DNA from: Rhabdornis inornatus
Taxonomy: Eukaryota; Chordata; Aves; Passeriformes; Rhabdornithidae
NCBI GenBank assembly: GCA_013397075.1
Contig: VWZS01003778.1
Coordinates: forward strand, 205,106-269,105
DNA: 64,000 bases
Direction: 5' to 3'
Each line of letters begins with the position of its first letter. Position 1 is the first letter of the stretch. The notes under the pieces are model-generated. The model was not told where the DNA came from, made no database searches, and was given only the letters and a program-made list of their open reading frames with translations. A program made the position numbers and the translations under genes. This document shows positions 36,524-51,500 of the stretch, piece after piece.

Positions 36524-39500
36524 GTGAGCAAAGGGGCTTTGTGGGGTCTGTGGCAGAGCAGAAGAGTTTAAAATGGGAGAAACATTGGGGAATTAATGTT
36601 TACATGTGGGGCTGTTGAGTTTTAGGCAGAGTGCTAATGCTTTTTGTCTAATGCTGCTATTAATCTTACAGCTTTTAATGACTTTATTAATCAGGCTGTA
36701 GGAAGGAAAGCTGTTGCTAATACCAAATTTATTTTCTGATGGCCTGTGTTGGGGAGTTTAGAAACTTCAGGGCGTTCCTGCTCCTGGAATTCTCTGGACA
36801 CATCATCCTGTGGGAGCTTTGCCTTGGCTGTGGATGGTTGGGGAAGGTGGCAGCAGGTGCCAGTGCTGCAGGTGACTGTCACACTTTGTTCCTCAGGATG
36901 AGGAGACTCAGAACAGCCTTGAATGCATCCAGGCTAATCAGATTTTTCCCAGGAAGCAGCTGATCCGAGAGGATGAGAACCTTCAGGTAATCACCACACT
37001 GCTCCTGTTCAGATCACACTGCCTCCAGTTGCTTATGGATTCTCTGGCCTCTCCTCTAGAATTTTAGTTCACAGTGAGCACAGAAACTCATTTTCCTCTG
37101 AAATACTGCTGTACTGTTGGTAGGACAGAGAACTTGGGAATTTTATTACAGGAAATTGCTTCAAGTGTCTGAAAAATATCACTGCTACCTGTGCACTAAT
37201 TCCAAGGGTCAGGTTTTACTCCATAGTTTAGAACTCTGTTGTTTTGAAAAAGCAGCACTATGCTGATTAAACACTGCCTTTACATCTGGTTATTGTGAAG
37301 CCAAAAGTCTTCTGTTGCACAAAACCATGTATTTTAAAATGTCTTTATTTTCCAAAGCTCTTTTTGAAATCAATTTAGTTCAAATGATTTACCATAGAAT
37401 AATTTGGATTGGAAAGGACTTTAAAGCCCATCCAGTTCCACTCCTGCCATTGGCAGGGACACCTTCCTGTGTCCCAGGCTGCTCCCGGCCCCAATGTCCA
37501 GCCTGGCCTTGGACACTGTCTCAGGGATCCAGGGGCAGCCACAGCTGCTCTGGGCACCCTGTGCCAGGGCCTGCCCACCCTCCCAGGGAACAATTCCTTC
37601 CCAATATCCCATCCATCCCTGCCCTCTGGCAGTGGGAAGCCATTCCCTGTGTCCTGTCCCTCTATCCCTTGTCCCCAGTCCCTCTCCAGCTCTCCTGGAG
37701 CCCTTTCAGGCCCTGGAAGGGGCTCTGAGCTCTCCCTTCTCTTCTCCAGGATCCTTTTCTTCTCCATGTGAGCACCCCCAGCTCTCCCAGCCTGGCTCTC
37801 CATGTAGACACTCTTGTATCAGCTGAAGAGTTTCATTGTAATATAAAATATTTTTATTTGATTCAAGCTACTTTTGTGTAAAACCAGATCACTTTCAAGT
37901 TAAGCATTTACACTTTCCACCCAGCTCAGCTAAACTGGGCTTAAGTCACATTTTTAATTAACCAGTGGCAATTTCCATGTGTGGTGTAATGAACTGCAGA
38001 TTTCTGACTTTATGGAGCAGCAGCTTTTTGTGCATTTTCATATTTACTGTGAGAAATAGGGAGCAAAAAGCTTGATTTGTTCAAGCACAGCTTTTTGGCA
38101 TTTAGGGATCCAGCCTAGGCTGGTTACCTGGGCTTGCTGGGTGTATAGTGGGGAAAGAGCAGGGAGCATTATTCATCCTGGATGTTGTGCCTACTTTACG
38201 ATAAATTTAATAACATTATGGAAATGCCACTCTCCATTAAGTAAGGAGTGAGAGCATAAATCAAGGGCTTTGTCAGCCTGCTTGCCAAAATGTGAGGATA
38301 TTTTTCATAAAAATTCATTGCTTTCCCTGATCAGGCACTTACCACTGAGGAAAAGTAACATAAAATAAGGGATCATTTCAGAAAAAGGCTGCAATTAACC
38401 TCGGAGCCAACCTTACCTGATGTTCCTCCTTAGCAGCAATAACGGGGCTGAATTCTCAGCAGGCTTTGTTTGATTTCTTGTGCTGCAGGAGGGGCAGATC
38501 TTTGGGAAATGGTCTCTGTAATCAGATTTTTGCTGCCTTCCTGTAGGTGCCGTTCATTGAGCTCCACGGGGAGAGCACGGAGTACGTGGGACGAGCAGAG
38601 GATGCCATCATTGCCCTTTCCAACTACAGGCTCCACATCAAATTCAAGGAATCTGTTGTGAATGTAAGTGCTTTCAGGTGTTTTGATCTCAATGGAAAAA
38701 ACAGAATTTGAGTAAGACTACAGTGATCCCCCCCTTTTAAGAATGAAAAATCTTTTTCTGATGTTCAAATAATTTTCTTGGGGACAATAAATATGTATTT
38801 AGGCACCAAAAGGTGACTCAGCGGCTGTGAAAAACAGGTGTCATAAGGAAATGTCACATCCTTCAGCCTTCACAGCTGGCTGTGTCAGCCACCTGCTGTC
38901 CCCAAGCTCAGTGAGGAGAAATAGTCCAAGTTCCAAGAGGCTTTTGGAGCACCTAAACCTGATTTAGGAGCTCCAGAAGGTGGGAGTGGGTCCAGCTGCT
39001 GAAGTTCTGTGCCAGTGTTGGGTGGTTGAGTGCAGTCTTTGATGTAACAGGTCAGGAGTGGTTCCTCACCTTCAATGCATTTCTTTAGAGAATTTTATTC
39101 CAAGTGTCCATTCCTTAAAATGGTTCCATCTGCACCTCCTCTGGTACCAGACACAGTTAATGGGTGTTGCACAGTCCTGGGTAGTGCTGTGATGCTCACA
39201 GCCCAGTCTCACCAGCTGGAAATCAAGAGTGTCCTGAGGAATGCCAGGAAATGATGGAATTCCTTTATTAGAGAAGCCATTAGAGCATGAATTGCACTTC
39301 CTGTCCTTAGGATAATTAGGGATATTAGCTTTATAGGGATTTTCAATTCAGTATTTCTGAGCATAGCAAGAATTGATGTTTTCTGAAATCACATTCCTTG
39401 ATTGTGTTCAGGGAAGAGTCCACAGAAGCTTGTCAATATTCCCATGTTAATTTTTCTTCCTTGACTTTCACATGCAGTGTTCTGCCTTCTCATTCTGTGT

Positions 39501-42500
39501 GATAGCTCATTATCATCAGCATCATTAAGTAGAAATAATCAGAGTATGAGGTAGAGCAGTATATAAATCATTCTTTGTAACCATATATATCACTAATAAC
39601 TTCCTATGAACTCCACTGAAATCTAGGGCAGGGAGGGCTTGGGATGTCTTTAAAGATAAAACATTCTTCAGTAATGAAGAACCATATTTAAATTGTTAAT
39701 TTTGGCAGTAGTAATCCTTTTAGTTATTGTTGACCAAAATTCTTGATCAGATGGTGATTTTCTAATTCAAATCTTCACTGAGTACTTTTTGATTGAGTTC
39801 ATCTTGATTCTTTCCTGCTGTTTTTATGCCACCACAGCTGTTCAACAAATATCTGTAAGAAATTCCTCATTCCTGGGGTGTGGCTATTCCCTCTTGTTTG
39901 GTTACAATTCTCTGGCTGTAAAAACAGTGCTGTGACACCTCAGTGAGCAGCACAGAGCTCCAGATCACCTGGGCTGGGAAATAAATCCATTCAAAGTTGT
40001 TAATGTTCCCATTGCAACAGTGCAGAAAAGGGCTGTGTGTGGAGATCTTTCCCATGGATAATTTCCTAGATCTCAGTGCTAATAGGAACATGGTGTTTCA
40101 AATGCAAAAACAAAAGGTCCCACAGACCATGCATAAATCAGGGGGATTATGACATTCAGGGGTGTTGACTTACATTTATCCACAGGATAAAAGTGCAGAC
40201 TCAACAGGGATCTCTCAGTGCACAGGGGAGGTTTGGTTCCCAGGCCCAGCTCTATTGATTCCTTAAGAAAATGTCAGACTTTGCAGCTGCTCAGTATTTC
40301 TGTCTAATCACTTTCCTCCCTGTAAGCTAATTGCATTGATGGGAGAATTAACATTTTAGTGGAGTTTCTGGAAGCATGGATTGCATGTAATCTCTTTCCA
40401 ATGGTGGATTTTGGACACAGTACCAAAGAAAAGTCATGATTGGGGGGACTTTGATGAGGAAGTGAGTTTTAGTGTGAGCTCTCCTTTGCTTGGCAAAATG
40501 GTTGGATTGTGATATTCCTCATGTCTATGGCTGTTGTGGTTAATCCCTGCTGGAGAGTGGCATAATCCTTGTCTTGTCCTCAGGCCATACTGCCCCAATT
40601 CTTCACACTCAGAGCACAACAATAGTGAGAGAAGAGGGGGCTCAGAGGTGGCCTTCAAGATAAACCCAAAGTGTCATCAGCTGAAATTAAAAGCAAAATT
40701 TGCTTTGGACAGTCCTTGTGGGTTCCATGAACCCAGGAGGGATTCAGCTCCCTCCACCCTGGAGCCCTTCAGAGCTGTCCTTGCACCCTCAGTGCCTCCA
40801 TGTGCCACCTCATCCTATGCTCCAGGACACCCAGTCTTGGCCCTGTGCTTGTTAAAGCCACCAGCCTGCACCATAACCCTGACATTGTTCCATCTCTGAG
40901 CTGGGAAAACAAGGAGGAAATCCTAATTCCAGCTCCCAGGGCCTGGATGCCATGGGAGGTCCTGGAGAGGTTTGGGCCAAATGGGGCACAGGGAGGGTCT
41001 GTGGCAGGGTCACTGGTGCTTGCAGCAGCCTGGCTGTGATCCACTGCCTCCCACTGGGAATTGTGGGCATGGACTGGGATGTGGGGGGATTGGTTCAGCA
41101 CTGAAAATATAACTTGTGCTTTTTCTAACTACAGAGCTGTAATTCTCTAAATATATCTTGTACTGCTCTTAGATAACAGACAGCTCTGGTCATCAAAATC
41201 ATTTAAAAACCCCCTCAAAAATAAAAAGTTGGAGTTGTAGAAGGTTGCTGTTATTTAAAATGAGATAATTTCAAATAAGAGACAGTCAGGAGATACTGCA
41301 AGAGCAGGATGCTCCTGTACTTCCTATAATGGGATGTAATTTGCCTCAGATAACAATGCATGTTTATTCTTATAAAAGCAAAAATGATTGCTTCTCCCTG
41401 CCTGGTTTCCATGCCATTATTAGAGGGAAGTGCCTGCAGATAGAATTGATGGCTCTTCCAGGAATGGGCTCTGGGTGTCGGACTGGCAGCAGCCTGAAGG
41501 ATGTGCAGTGGGAAGGGAAGGTTATCAGGGAGGGAATGATGGGAGATAATTCCACAGAGCTTTACTGGGGGAAGAATAATGGCCAGGAAGGAGATTGAAA
41601 ACACCAGAGCACCAGAGGACAGATTTTTATGACTGGGAAGGAAAATTTAAAAGATTAATGGGAAGGTTGTCCTGAAGAAAAAGCTGCAGATTGTGAGGGA
41701 ATCACTGGTGGGCTGTCAGAGGGGAATGGATGGCTGGGGAACAGAGGGCACAGGGAAAGGGCAGGAAACGAGGAGTGACTTTGGAAGAAGGGAATTAAAA
41801 ATAATGCAGGAGGAGAGGAATTAGTTTGTCATTAGAGTGCAGACAGAAGGAAGAAGAGCCACAAGCAGAATGCCAGGAGGAGGGAAAAGGTGGAGAACTG
41901 CTTAAATGAAGATGGACATGGGAAAAAACAGAATAAAACAGGGCTTGGGGAATAAAAAGATAACAGACAAAGCAGCACTGGACTTAAAAAGCAAGTCTGA
42001 AATCTTGACTCAGCTGGGAAAGATGCCTTACTTTCCATGTTGGTCCATTTAATTCACTGGTAGATTTAAATAAGTTATTCCAGAATCATTTAAGTTGGAA
42101 AATGCCTCCCGGGCTATTGAGTCCATCCTCTGCCCAATCCCCATCTTGTCCTCAGCCTGGAGCACTGAGTGCCACATCCTGTCCTTCCTTGGACACCTCC
42201 AAACCTCCCTGGGCAATCCCTTCCAATGCCTGACCACCCTTTCCATGGAGAAATTCCTCCTGGGAATTATTAGGTCTCTGTGGGGCTGTCCAGTTGTGAA
42301 GACAGACTGGAAGATTCTCCAGTCTGAGCTCCATTCCTGTCCATTGATCAGACAAAACTCTGACCATTTACCTGCCTGGCAGACTGGGATCAAGCAGAAG
42401 GCTTGGAAGGAATGAACACTTGAAATACAGGGATCAGCTGTGGAACAGAGCACTTGGTGTGGTCTGTGCTGCCCTTCAGTCCTCTGCTGCTTTGGTGGAG

Positions 42501-45500
42501 TCACCCACAGCCAGGCTGAGCTTAGAGAGACACAGAGGGGCTCTCACAGGAGGGATTCCTCATTTCCTGCCCTCTTCACATCACTGATTCTGTCACAGAT
42601 CTCAACCAGTGACAGTGCTGAAAACATGGACAGAAATTCAAGTTCCACCTTTATTTGAAATCCAGATTTGAAAACCCAAACCACTGGGCTGTGGAGTGAG
42701 ACCCCCTCTTGCCAAGTCCTGTCTGTGGATTTTCTGTTATTTCATGTCCAGTTACAACAGAAGGAGCAGAGTAACTCCCCTGTCCCAGCCTTGCTGGGCA
42801 CAGCAGGGGAGGGTTGCTGGCTCCAGAGCTGCCTCTGATTGTGGTCTGACATGGGCTGAGCATTAAAAAGTCTCTGCCTGTTGTATCTGGGGGCTGTGAG
42901 CTCTGGGCTCTGTCTGAGGTGCTGCCCTGAGCTGTGCCTGCCCTCCCCAGAGCCAGCAGAGTTCTCATCCCTCTCCTGGGCACAGCATTTCCCTGAGCTT
43001 GCTCCAGGCATCTCCCTGCTCAGAGGAGGTTTTCCCTTGGTTTGTATTTTTGAGACATCTCTTTTCCTTTCCTGCTGGTTTTAGTTCATTTCTTTTTTTT
43101 TCATTCCACCAAAATGAGGTACTTTTTAAGCTTTGTGGTGCCTGAGAACATGCTGTCTTGATTCTTTATCCTGGAGCTTTGATTGGGGGTGACCTTCAAG
43201 AACTTGCCCAAGCATGTGGAGAAGCCCTGGCTCTTCCAGCCACATCTTGTAAGCCCCAAGCCAGACCTTAAACTACTGGATCTTAGTCCTGTGGTGACAA
43301 AAATCAGAGTATTTGAATGTTACTAAAGGATAGCAGAGGTTTTCATTGCCTTGTGCAATGTCCATATAATCTACTAAACCATTCAAACAGATTTGTTCTT
43401 CACATCAATTACAGGTATTAGCTAAATTAAGACAGTTATTTATGGCTTCTGTTCATTTAAGGCAATAGGGTACATTTGCCCACCTCAGGTAAAGTTCCAA
43501 AACTAATATTGAAAATTAATATTTTCATCTTGTGGGTTTTCTCATCCTCAAAGGTGCTTGCCTATGCTGTCATGTATTGCCTGACCAACCTGCTGCTGGT
43601 TAAACATGCCAGGAAACAGAAGTGTCTATAACTGCACTTCAGCTGGGAAAGATTCAGCATTATCACTCTAAGTTCAGCTGCTTCCATTGCAAGTGTTGAT
43701 CTAAACAGGCCAAAGGGTTTTTCCCTGAGGAGGAGATATTGGATATTGCCATAGAAAAGCATCCAGACTGCAGCAATCTGTTAAGGGGATCTTGCTTAGC
43801 AGTTCTTTTTGAATACCATCAGCTAAAAATATATTGAGATTCCTAAATTTGGTCCTATAAGAGAGAAAGCTGCTTCCATGAGAGAGGAGCTGGGGTGTCT
43901 GCTGCCTTTCCTGCAGCCTTCTCAGCTGCTCCCATGGGATCCCTTAAGGCTTTTGGACTACACAGGTCTGGAGCTGGAATATAAACTTCAGAGCTGCTGA
44001 AGTAATTCCACATGGATTCCTTTGTTTCCCTCTCTTCAGATTTCATGTAGCCTACAATAAATCCTTGGGAGATATGCAAAGAAATTGCTGTTACTGCTGC
44101 TTAAATGAAATAATCTGATGTGTTTAATTGCAGGTTCCATTGCAGCTCATTGAGAGTGTGGAGTGCAGGGATATATTCCAGCTTCACTTGACTTGCAAGG
44201 ACTGCAAGGTTATAAGGTAGGAGAGGCACAGTGTTAAAGGGGGGAAAATTTACTTTCCAGGTGCCATGGGCAGCTGGGATGGTTCAAGGAAATGGAGTTT
44301 CTTACTTGATTTCCCTCAAAAAAAAATTTTTTGTCTGATTTTTATACAAGGTGGGCTATGTGTCTCATTGCTGTGATTCAGGACAGCAGCAAACCTTGCT
44401 CTGAGTCCACGTGGCTGATCTTGGTTTTATTCTGAAACTGATTTTAGTTTCACTGTGTCTCTGTTTTGCAATCAGTTATAATACATTGCTTCAATATATT
44501 ATAGATGTATCAATATCTCCATGTCAATAGGTACAGAAGGAGATAAAGTCACTGATAAACACATTGCAAATGTGTTTAATCAAGATTTGGGATTTGGAGG
44601 CTTCATCCACTCTGCATTTTCAACATCCTGGAGGGTGCAGTCGCTATCCTTGAGGCATGGTAACCTCCTGGAACAGGAAATGAGGGAATAAATGAAGAGA
44701 AATGAAGGAAGGTGGTAAATGCAGGTGTGCAGGCAGCAGTAACTCCTGGCTGTCCTTCCCCAGACTCCAGACCCGAGCCAGGGCTCTCTGAGCTGCCCAG
44801 CCTGAGCTGGCACCTTGCTGGTTTTGGTTTTTTTTTTAAGTTTTCTGCTGCAGAAATTAATTTTGATCTATGAACTTTAATTAAGAAGGGAACATTTATT
44901 TTTGATTAAATGTTTGCTGGCTGTACCTTTTGTGTAATGAAAGTAGCCCCAGCCATCTCCAACCACTCAGAATGTTTAACAGGTCAGCTGCTTCCTGAAA
45001 GGCTGTTTTTTCACCAGGACTGATTTTACTTTAGAAGTAATATTTAGTTTAATTTGAATTCAATGTTTAACTTCCTCTTCACTTCTAGCTCTTGACATTT
45101 AAGAAAGTCACCCTTCCTCCCTACATTAATTTGTTATTTCCCTTCAGTTGTAAAATGAATACAAATTATTTGTATTTTTGCCATCCTTATCAATTTCTTC
45201 TCAAAATTGCATCTCCAGGACTGAGGACTTGGTGATGGTTGGGAGATGGTGAAGTTTTGGGACTGAGACAGAAGAGCTAGAATATATTCTTGTTCTTTTT
45301 CATGAGCAAACTTTGTATTTTGAGAAATAGAATCCAAGTGGAGATAATACTTGTTATTTACACTACTAACTTCAAAAGAATTTAGAAGGAATTTAGGGTG
45401 AGATGTATCTTGTCTGAGTGTGGATGTTTAATGGAGAATTATTCTGTCTCAGCGAGTAGCCTGGGCTTGCTTTACAGTGATGGGAAATAAATAAACACCT

Positions 45501-48500
45501 CAGGCTGCAGTTCTCACAACTCTTGGGAGATGTTGGACATGGCTTTTCCTTTCCACCTTGTGGCTCTGAGCTATTTGCAGGTAGGGGAGATAAATCTGCC
45601 CCCAGGGAATGCAGGTGCCATCATTAACCAGGACTGAGCTGAATGGAAATACCTGGGCAATATTTAATAACTATAAAATCTTAAAGAAAAATGTCAGGGC
45701 AAAATAAATCACTGGTTTATTTCCACCCTTTTACTCTAAAGAGTCCAGGAATCCTCTTTGAAGAGAAAAGCTAATGTAATTTTAATGCACTGCTTTGAAG
45801 ATTGGTTTCTCCTGTGCAGGGAATATTCTCTCTGCTTGTTGTTAGTCTGTAACACTGGGCAAAGCTCAGTCTGTGCTTCCCAACAAAGCCAGAAAGAGAA
45901 GGGTTTAAAAAGGACCTTAAAACTCATCTCACTTCACCCCCTGCCATGGGCAGGGATACCTTCCACTACCCCAGGCTGCTCCAAGCCCCAGTGTCCAACC
46001 TGGCCTTGGACACTTCCAGGGATCCAGGGGCAGCCACAGCTTCTCTGGGCACCCTGTGCCACGGCCTGCCCACCCTCCCAGGGAACAATTCCTTCCCAAT
46101 ATCCCATCCATCCCTGCCCTCTGGCAGTGGGAAGCCATTCCCTGTGTCCTGTCCCTCCATCCCTTGTCCCCAGTCCCTCTCCAGCTCTCCTGGAGCCCCT
46201 TTAGGCCCTGGCAGGGGCTCTGAGCTCTCCCTGGATCCTTCTCTTCTCCATGTGAGCCCCCCCAGCTCTCCCAACCTGTTCTTGTCTACAGGACTGTGAT
46301 TATAGTTATATTATATTAGATCATATTATAGTAGATTATAATGTGTGGGATAGTTTTCTGAGTTTCCCCCTGATTCCAGCAGCCAGAAGGTGCTGTAACA
46401 CATTCCTGTCTTAGGCCTGAATGATCTTTCCTTGGTATCATAGGTAACACATGGAGCAATGTCCCCCTCATTTCTGGCACAGCACACCCTGGTTATTCCC
46501 AGTCACAGAACATTGCTGCTCAGTCAATCCTGCCTCCCTAAGTGTTTCCTTACTCATTCCACAGGCTTCCTTTTACTTCCCAATAAATTGCACATGGAAG
46601 GAAGTTGTCAATACGGTGTTTATCCTCACTTTGTGCTCTCACAGAGCTTTTCATGCTCAGCCTGTCACCTTCTGGAGTGGCCTCTCTTACTGAAAGTCAC
46701 CATGGGATGTTTGTCTCTGGGCCAGGTGTCAGTTTTCCACGTTTGAGCAGTGTCAGGACTGGCTGAAGAGGCTGAACAATGCCATCCGCCCCCCGTCCAA
46801 GATCGAGGACCTGTTCTCCTTCGCCTACCACGCCTGGTGCATGGAGGTGTACGCCAGTGAAAAGGAGCAGCACGGGGACTTGTGTCGGCCAGGTACGTGG
46901 GAACAGCCTTGGCATCACCAAAGCAGCACCTGGATATCCCCACAAATCACTGCCATGGCTTTGATTCAGTCAGTTGGGTGTAGAACCAACCATGGCAGCA
47001 GCTTTCAGTCTAAACCATTTGGGGTTGATTGCCACGTTTTTTGTCTGGAAAAGATCTCCAAAATGGATGTTGGGGAGGAGAAGGGAGCCCCTGAGCTACT
47101 CCTGAGGTTCATTCACAGCCACAGGCAGTGATCTTTTTTAGTGGAATACCAGCTTTGCTGCAGAGCTTTAGAAACCCACAAGTAAATAAAATAAAAGCTC
47201 AAACTTGGCATGCTGGTGGTTGTAGCACTTGGTTGAATATAAGAAATCTGATTTCCAGGCACTCTGTGATCTCCTGTCAGTCATGATTTACTGCCTCGGG
47301 GAAGTGTCCCAGTTCCCAGGCTGAGAGATGTTCCTGGGATTCTGTCCTTGCTGCTGAAGCTGCTCTGGAGCTGGGCACAGCCTCTCATGTCTGTGCTGTC
47401 TGGGGAGGAGCAGGGATCACACAGTGGGAGGAGGAGCTCCCTGGCTCTGTTCCTTTTCACACAGTTCATTATCAGCTTCTGGAAAATGCCAAAAAAACCC
47501 TCAGAGCAGAGTTTCACACCCAGGGCTTTTCCCTCCTGACTACATTTGGGAAATGGGAACTGGCAGACCTTGCTGAGTCTCATCTTCCTCGCTGAAACAG
47601 AGGGACTTCAGCGTGATGCTGGGTTAGGATAATCCTGGAATCATGGTTTGGATTGGGAGGAACCTTAAAGCCCATCTCATTCCACCCTTTGCCATGGGCA
47701 GGGATACCTTCCGCTAAACCAGGTTTTTCCAAGTCCAGCCTGGCCATGGACACTTTAAGAAGCAACATTTACCTTTTTATTAGCTTTTATCAATCAGATT
47801 TTTTTCTTGCAGCTTTGTCTATCAAATAATTTTCTTTAGTATAACTTTATCTCCCTGTAGCTGCCTGTGGCTGGGGGCAGATGTTCTCCTTCAAAGAGCT
47901 GAATTATAGCTGAAATAAATCAGTGTGAATGTGGTTGAAGAAGTCAGTCCCAAGACACATTGTCATTTCTCTTCTATGTCCAAGGAGCCCATTATTTGGT
48001 AGATAGAGACGAAAGTACTAAAGTGCTTCAAAATCCATCCGAGTGTCAACAAAACATATTTTCTGGGAAAAATATGTTAGCAGTGTCTGTAGTAGAGATC
48101 CAGGCTGTGGCTCTCAGGGTCAGCTTTAATAGGAAGCCCAAGCCCACAAATACCTACCTTGCTTTCCCTAGGATTTTGAGAGTGGATTGGGATGCTTCTA
48201 AACATTATCAATGTTGGCTCTAAGTGCCTCTTAAAATACCAGCAGTTCAGGAGAAATGGACAAAATATTAAGGTTGGGGTTTTGTTTCCTAGAGGAAAAC
48301 CTGTGGCTTCACAGTAGCTTAAAATTAAGAGGGAAAAATCAAACAGAATATTTGATTTTCACGTAGCTTTATGTGTTTTTCTTAAGACCCACCAGGCTGA
48401 GCAGCGTTGATTTGGGATATTTCCAGTATTCTTATTTGCTATCCAAAAAAATCCTTAAGGATGTAGCACAAGTTTTAAGGTGCAGCTGATGGGGAAGGCC

Positions 48501-51500
48501 ATCCTTGTGATGCTCCAGTAAAAGAATTCATGGGATTTTTAAATTTAAAAAGTCACTGCTAGGGACAAACCTGGCAGAGGTTGTTGCCTGGAATATGTTC
48601 TCTAATTCCACCTCTGCTCTTGATAAAGGACCTTTATAACACTGTAGTTAATTAAGTCTTGTAATTAGGCTGCTATGTTCTTAATTTACCTATTTATATG
48701 TATTTCTAATTGTTCTATAACATGGCATTAAAAATCATTTCAGACGTGCATTTCATCTTGGAATTAAACGTGTATCTACGGATATCTGGGGGATTGAAAG
48801 ACTTAGAGGGTTTTCTAAAATATTTAATGGAAAGATGTAATACTTAAAGCATTAATTTTTCAGCAGATTTTCCCCCCCTTGGGTGCTGCTCTGCCTCAGG
48901 ATTTAATGATACAGTAATTTAAAGAGACAAGCAGTGGATGGACTTCCAGCATCACTTATCTAGTGCTGCTCACATACTCATTAAATTTAGCACTTTTCTT
49001 AGCCCTGGAAACCTGGAAATTTTGTTTCATTTTCCAGACTTTCTATCTTCTTATTCTTTTTTGCCATTGTATATTTTTCAATTATATTTTGAGACTTTAA
49101 AACTAAAGTGTCTAGGCAATAAATGGGGCTCATTACACTTCCTTTAATGTATTAATCCAAGAGTTTGTGAGGCTCTTGTGACTGATATTTGTGTCAAACA
49201 ATCATTTATGCATTTTACCTCTCTATCTCCACATGACTCATGGAAGAATAATGTCCAGTTTACTCAGTTGGAAAACTGAGATGCAGGATACATGACAGGA
49301 CTTGCCTGCAGCCATACAGGAAACCTGGGGCTGCAAATGCATATTCAGTGGATTGCCCAAGTTCCAGGGCACATTCCGGGTCTTACCCTTTCACCAGTGC
49401 TTCACATTCTTCTCATTGATAGAAAATTGTTCTGGACTTCCCACCATCCCACTTGGATTGCTGATGGATCTCAGTTCCTTTGCTGATGTCCTTCGTTCTG
49501 GTCTGCATCATTGATTTTTAATATTAATTTCCAGAAGTTGGTAATTTCAGGCAAAAATTTCTTGTTAGACTCTGGCATTTCTGGAGAGTTCACCAGTGGG
49601 AGACATCAGTGCAAATGTCAGAATGAGGCTGTGAAATGCAGCTGGTGGGTTTAGACTGAGATATGTGCTGGTTTTCTCTGGTTTGCAAAGTAGGAGTCTT
49701 AATTCCTGATTTCCCATTCATTTTCCCCCTCTGCTCTTGGTCCCCAGGAGAACATGTAACTTCCAGGTTTAAGAACGAAGTGGAGCGGATGGGGTTTGAT
49801 ATGAACAATGCCTGGAGGATTTCCAACATCAATGAGAAGTACAAGTGAGTGCTGGGGCTGCTGCTCCACAGCCAAACTGCATCTCAAAACACTCCATTAC
49901 TGAAACTTTTTTCAACTTCTACAGTTCCTAAGAAGAGACAATCAGAATAATGATTTTTTTTTGTTGGTTTAGAGAAAAAAATGTGCTTTAAATTATTTAA
50001 TGTTTTATTAGCTGCTACGGTTTTGTTAGGCTTGGAAATACCAGGTTTTGATGTGACATAGAAGAGAATAAGCATTCTAAGGGAGATCTTAGGTGAGCAA
50101 AGAGTGGAGTTTGAGCTTTCTAAGACATTTTTTATTGTTCCTTATTCTCTAACTTATTACAAAGATGGGTATTTAAAAAGAAACCCACACAGGTTTGGAA
50201 GAGTTAAATTTGTAGATGAGTGAGTAAGAGAAAACACTTTCTGAGGTACTCAAAGTGCAGACAAAAGCTCTTTTCAGGCTGGGAGCAGAGGAAGGTGCTC
50301 TGTGATCCCCAGCTGGGGGGCCAGGGTGTTCTGGATGATCCCTGCTCCAGCTCAGAGCAAACCAAGCTGGACCACAGTGATGGAGCAGTGTGAGTGCTCT
50401 GCCTGTGCAGGATGATGACTCCCAGCTGGGGCTTGGTGTCCCTGCAGGAGGAATCTCTGCTTTGGCCTCTGCACGTCGAGGGATGGAGAAAGCCAAGGGG
50501 ACTTTATTAACATCCAGGGAAGCAGGAATTAGCAAGAGGGCTGTCAGGTTCCTCCAGTGCTGCTTTATGCTCTCTGGGATGTCTGGAGCTGCTCCATAGG
50601 CCTGACTTTGCTCCCTTTCCCCCAGGCTGTGTGGCAGTTACCCGCAGGAGATCATCGTTCCCGCCTGGATCACGGACAAGGAGCTGGAGAGCGTGGCCAG
50701 CTTCCGCTCCTGGAAGCGCATCCCTGCCGTGGTGTACAGGTGAGGGGCAGCTGCAAGAGCCTTCAGCAGGCTGGGAATGGGCAGTCCTGGCAGAGAACAG
50801 CTGGAAAAAGTCATAACTGGCAATTCTGGGAGGTGCTCAGGCTGCTCTGGGTAAGGCAGACGCTCCACGTGTGTCCAAGTGGGAATAATGGGATGTATTT
50901 AGAATTCCAAACACACGCTGGAGGAGCACTCAGCATTTGCATCTCCTGCAAATCATTCCTGGGGCAGTCACCCCAGTTAAGATTGATTTTTAACTTTTCT
51001 TAATACGAAAATGAAAAAATGGAAGATGAAGACATCAGAGGAGAAATGATAAATGGCCTCCCTGGCTGGGTACTCCTTTGGCTTTTCCCTGACTCATCTG
51101 GCTGATTCTCAGACTGCAGTATAAACAAGGACAAATACCAAAATTACTTGAAGGAGATCTAAAACTCAGATTAAAAATTAATATACAGTTTAGCTCTATC
51201 TCCATATTTTATATAGTTTTAATTACACAGACCATTCCTTATATTGAGTCCAACAACTCTTCATAATAAAACTGCTTGTCTGAGAGACTGGGTGTTGGCA
51301 GCTTCTTTAGTAAGAATGCATTTCAGCATCTGTTTTTTCAAATATTTTGATTTTTGTGGATATTTGATGTCTGCCCCATCCCTGGAAGTGTCCAAGGCCA
51401 GGCTGGACAGGGCTTGGAGCAACCTCATCTAGTGAAAGGTGCCTCTGCCCATGGTGGGGGATGGAATGAGATGAGCTTTGAGGTCTGTTCCCACCCAAAG

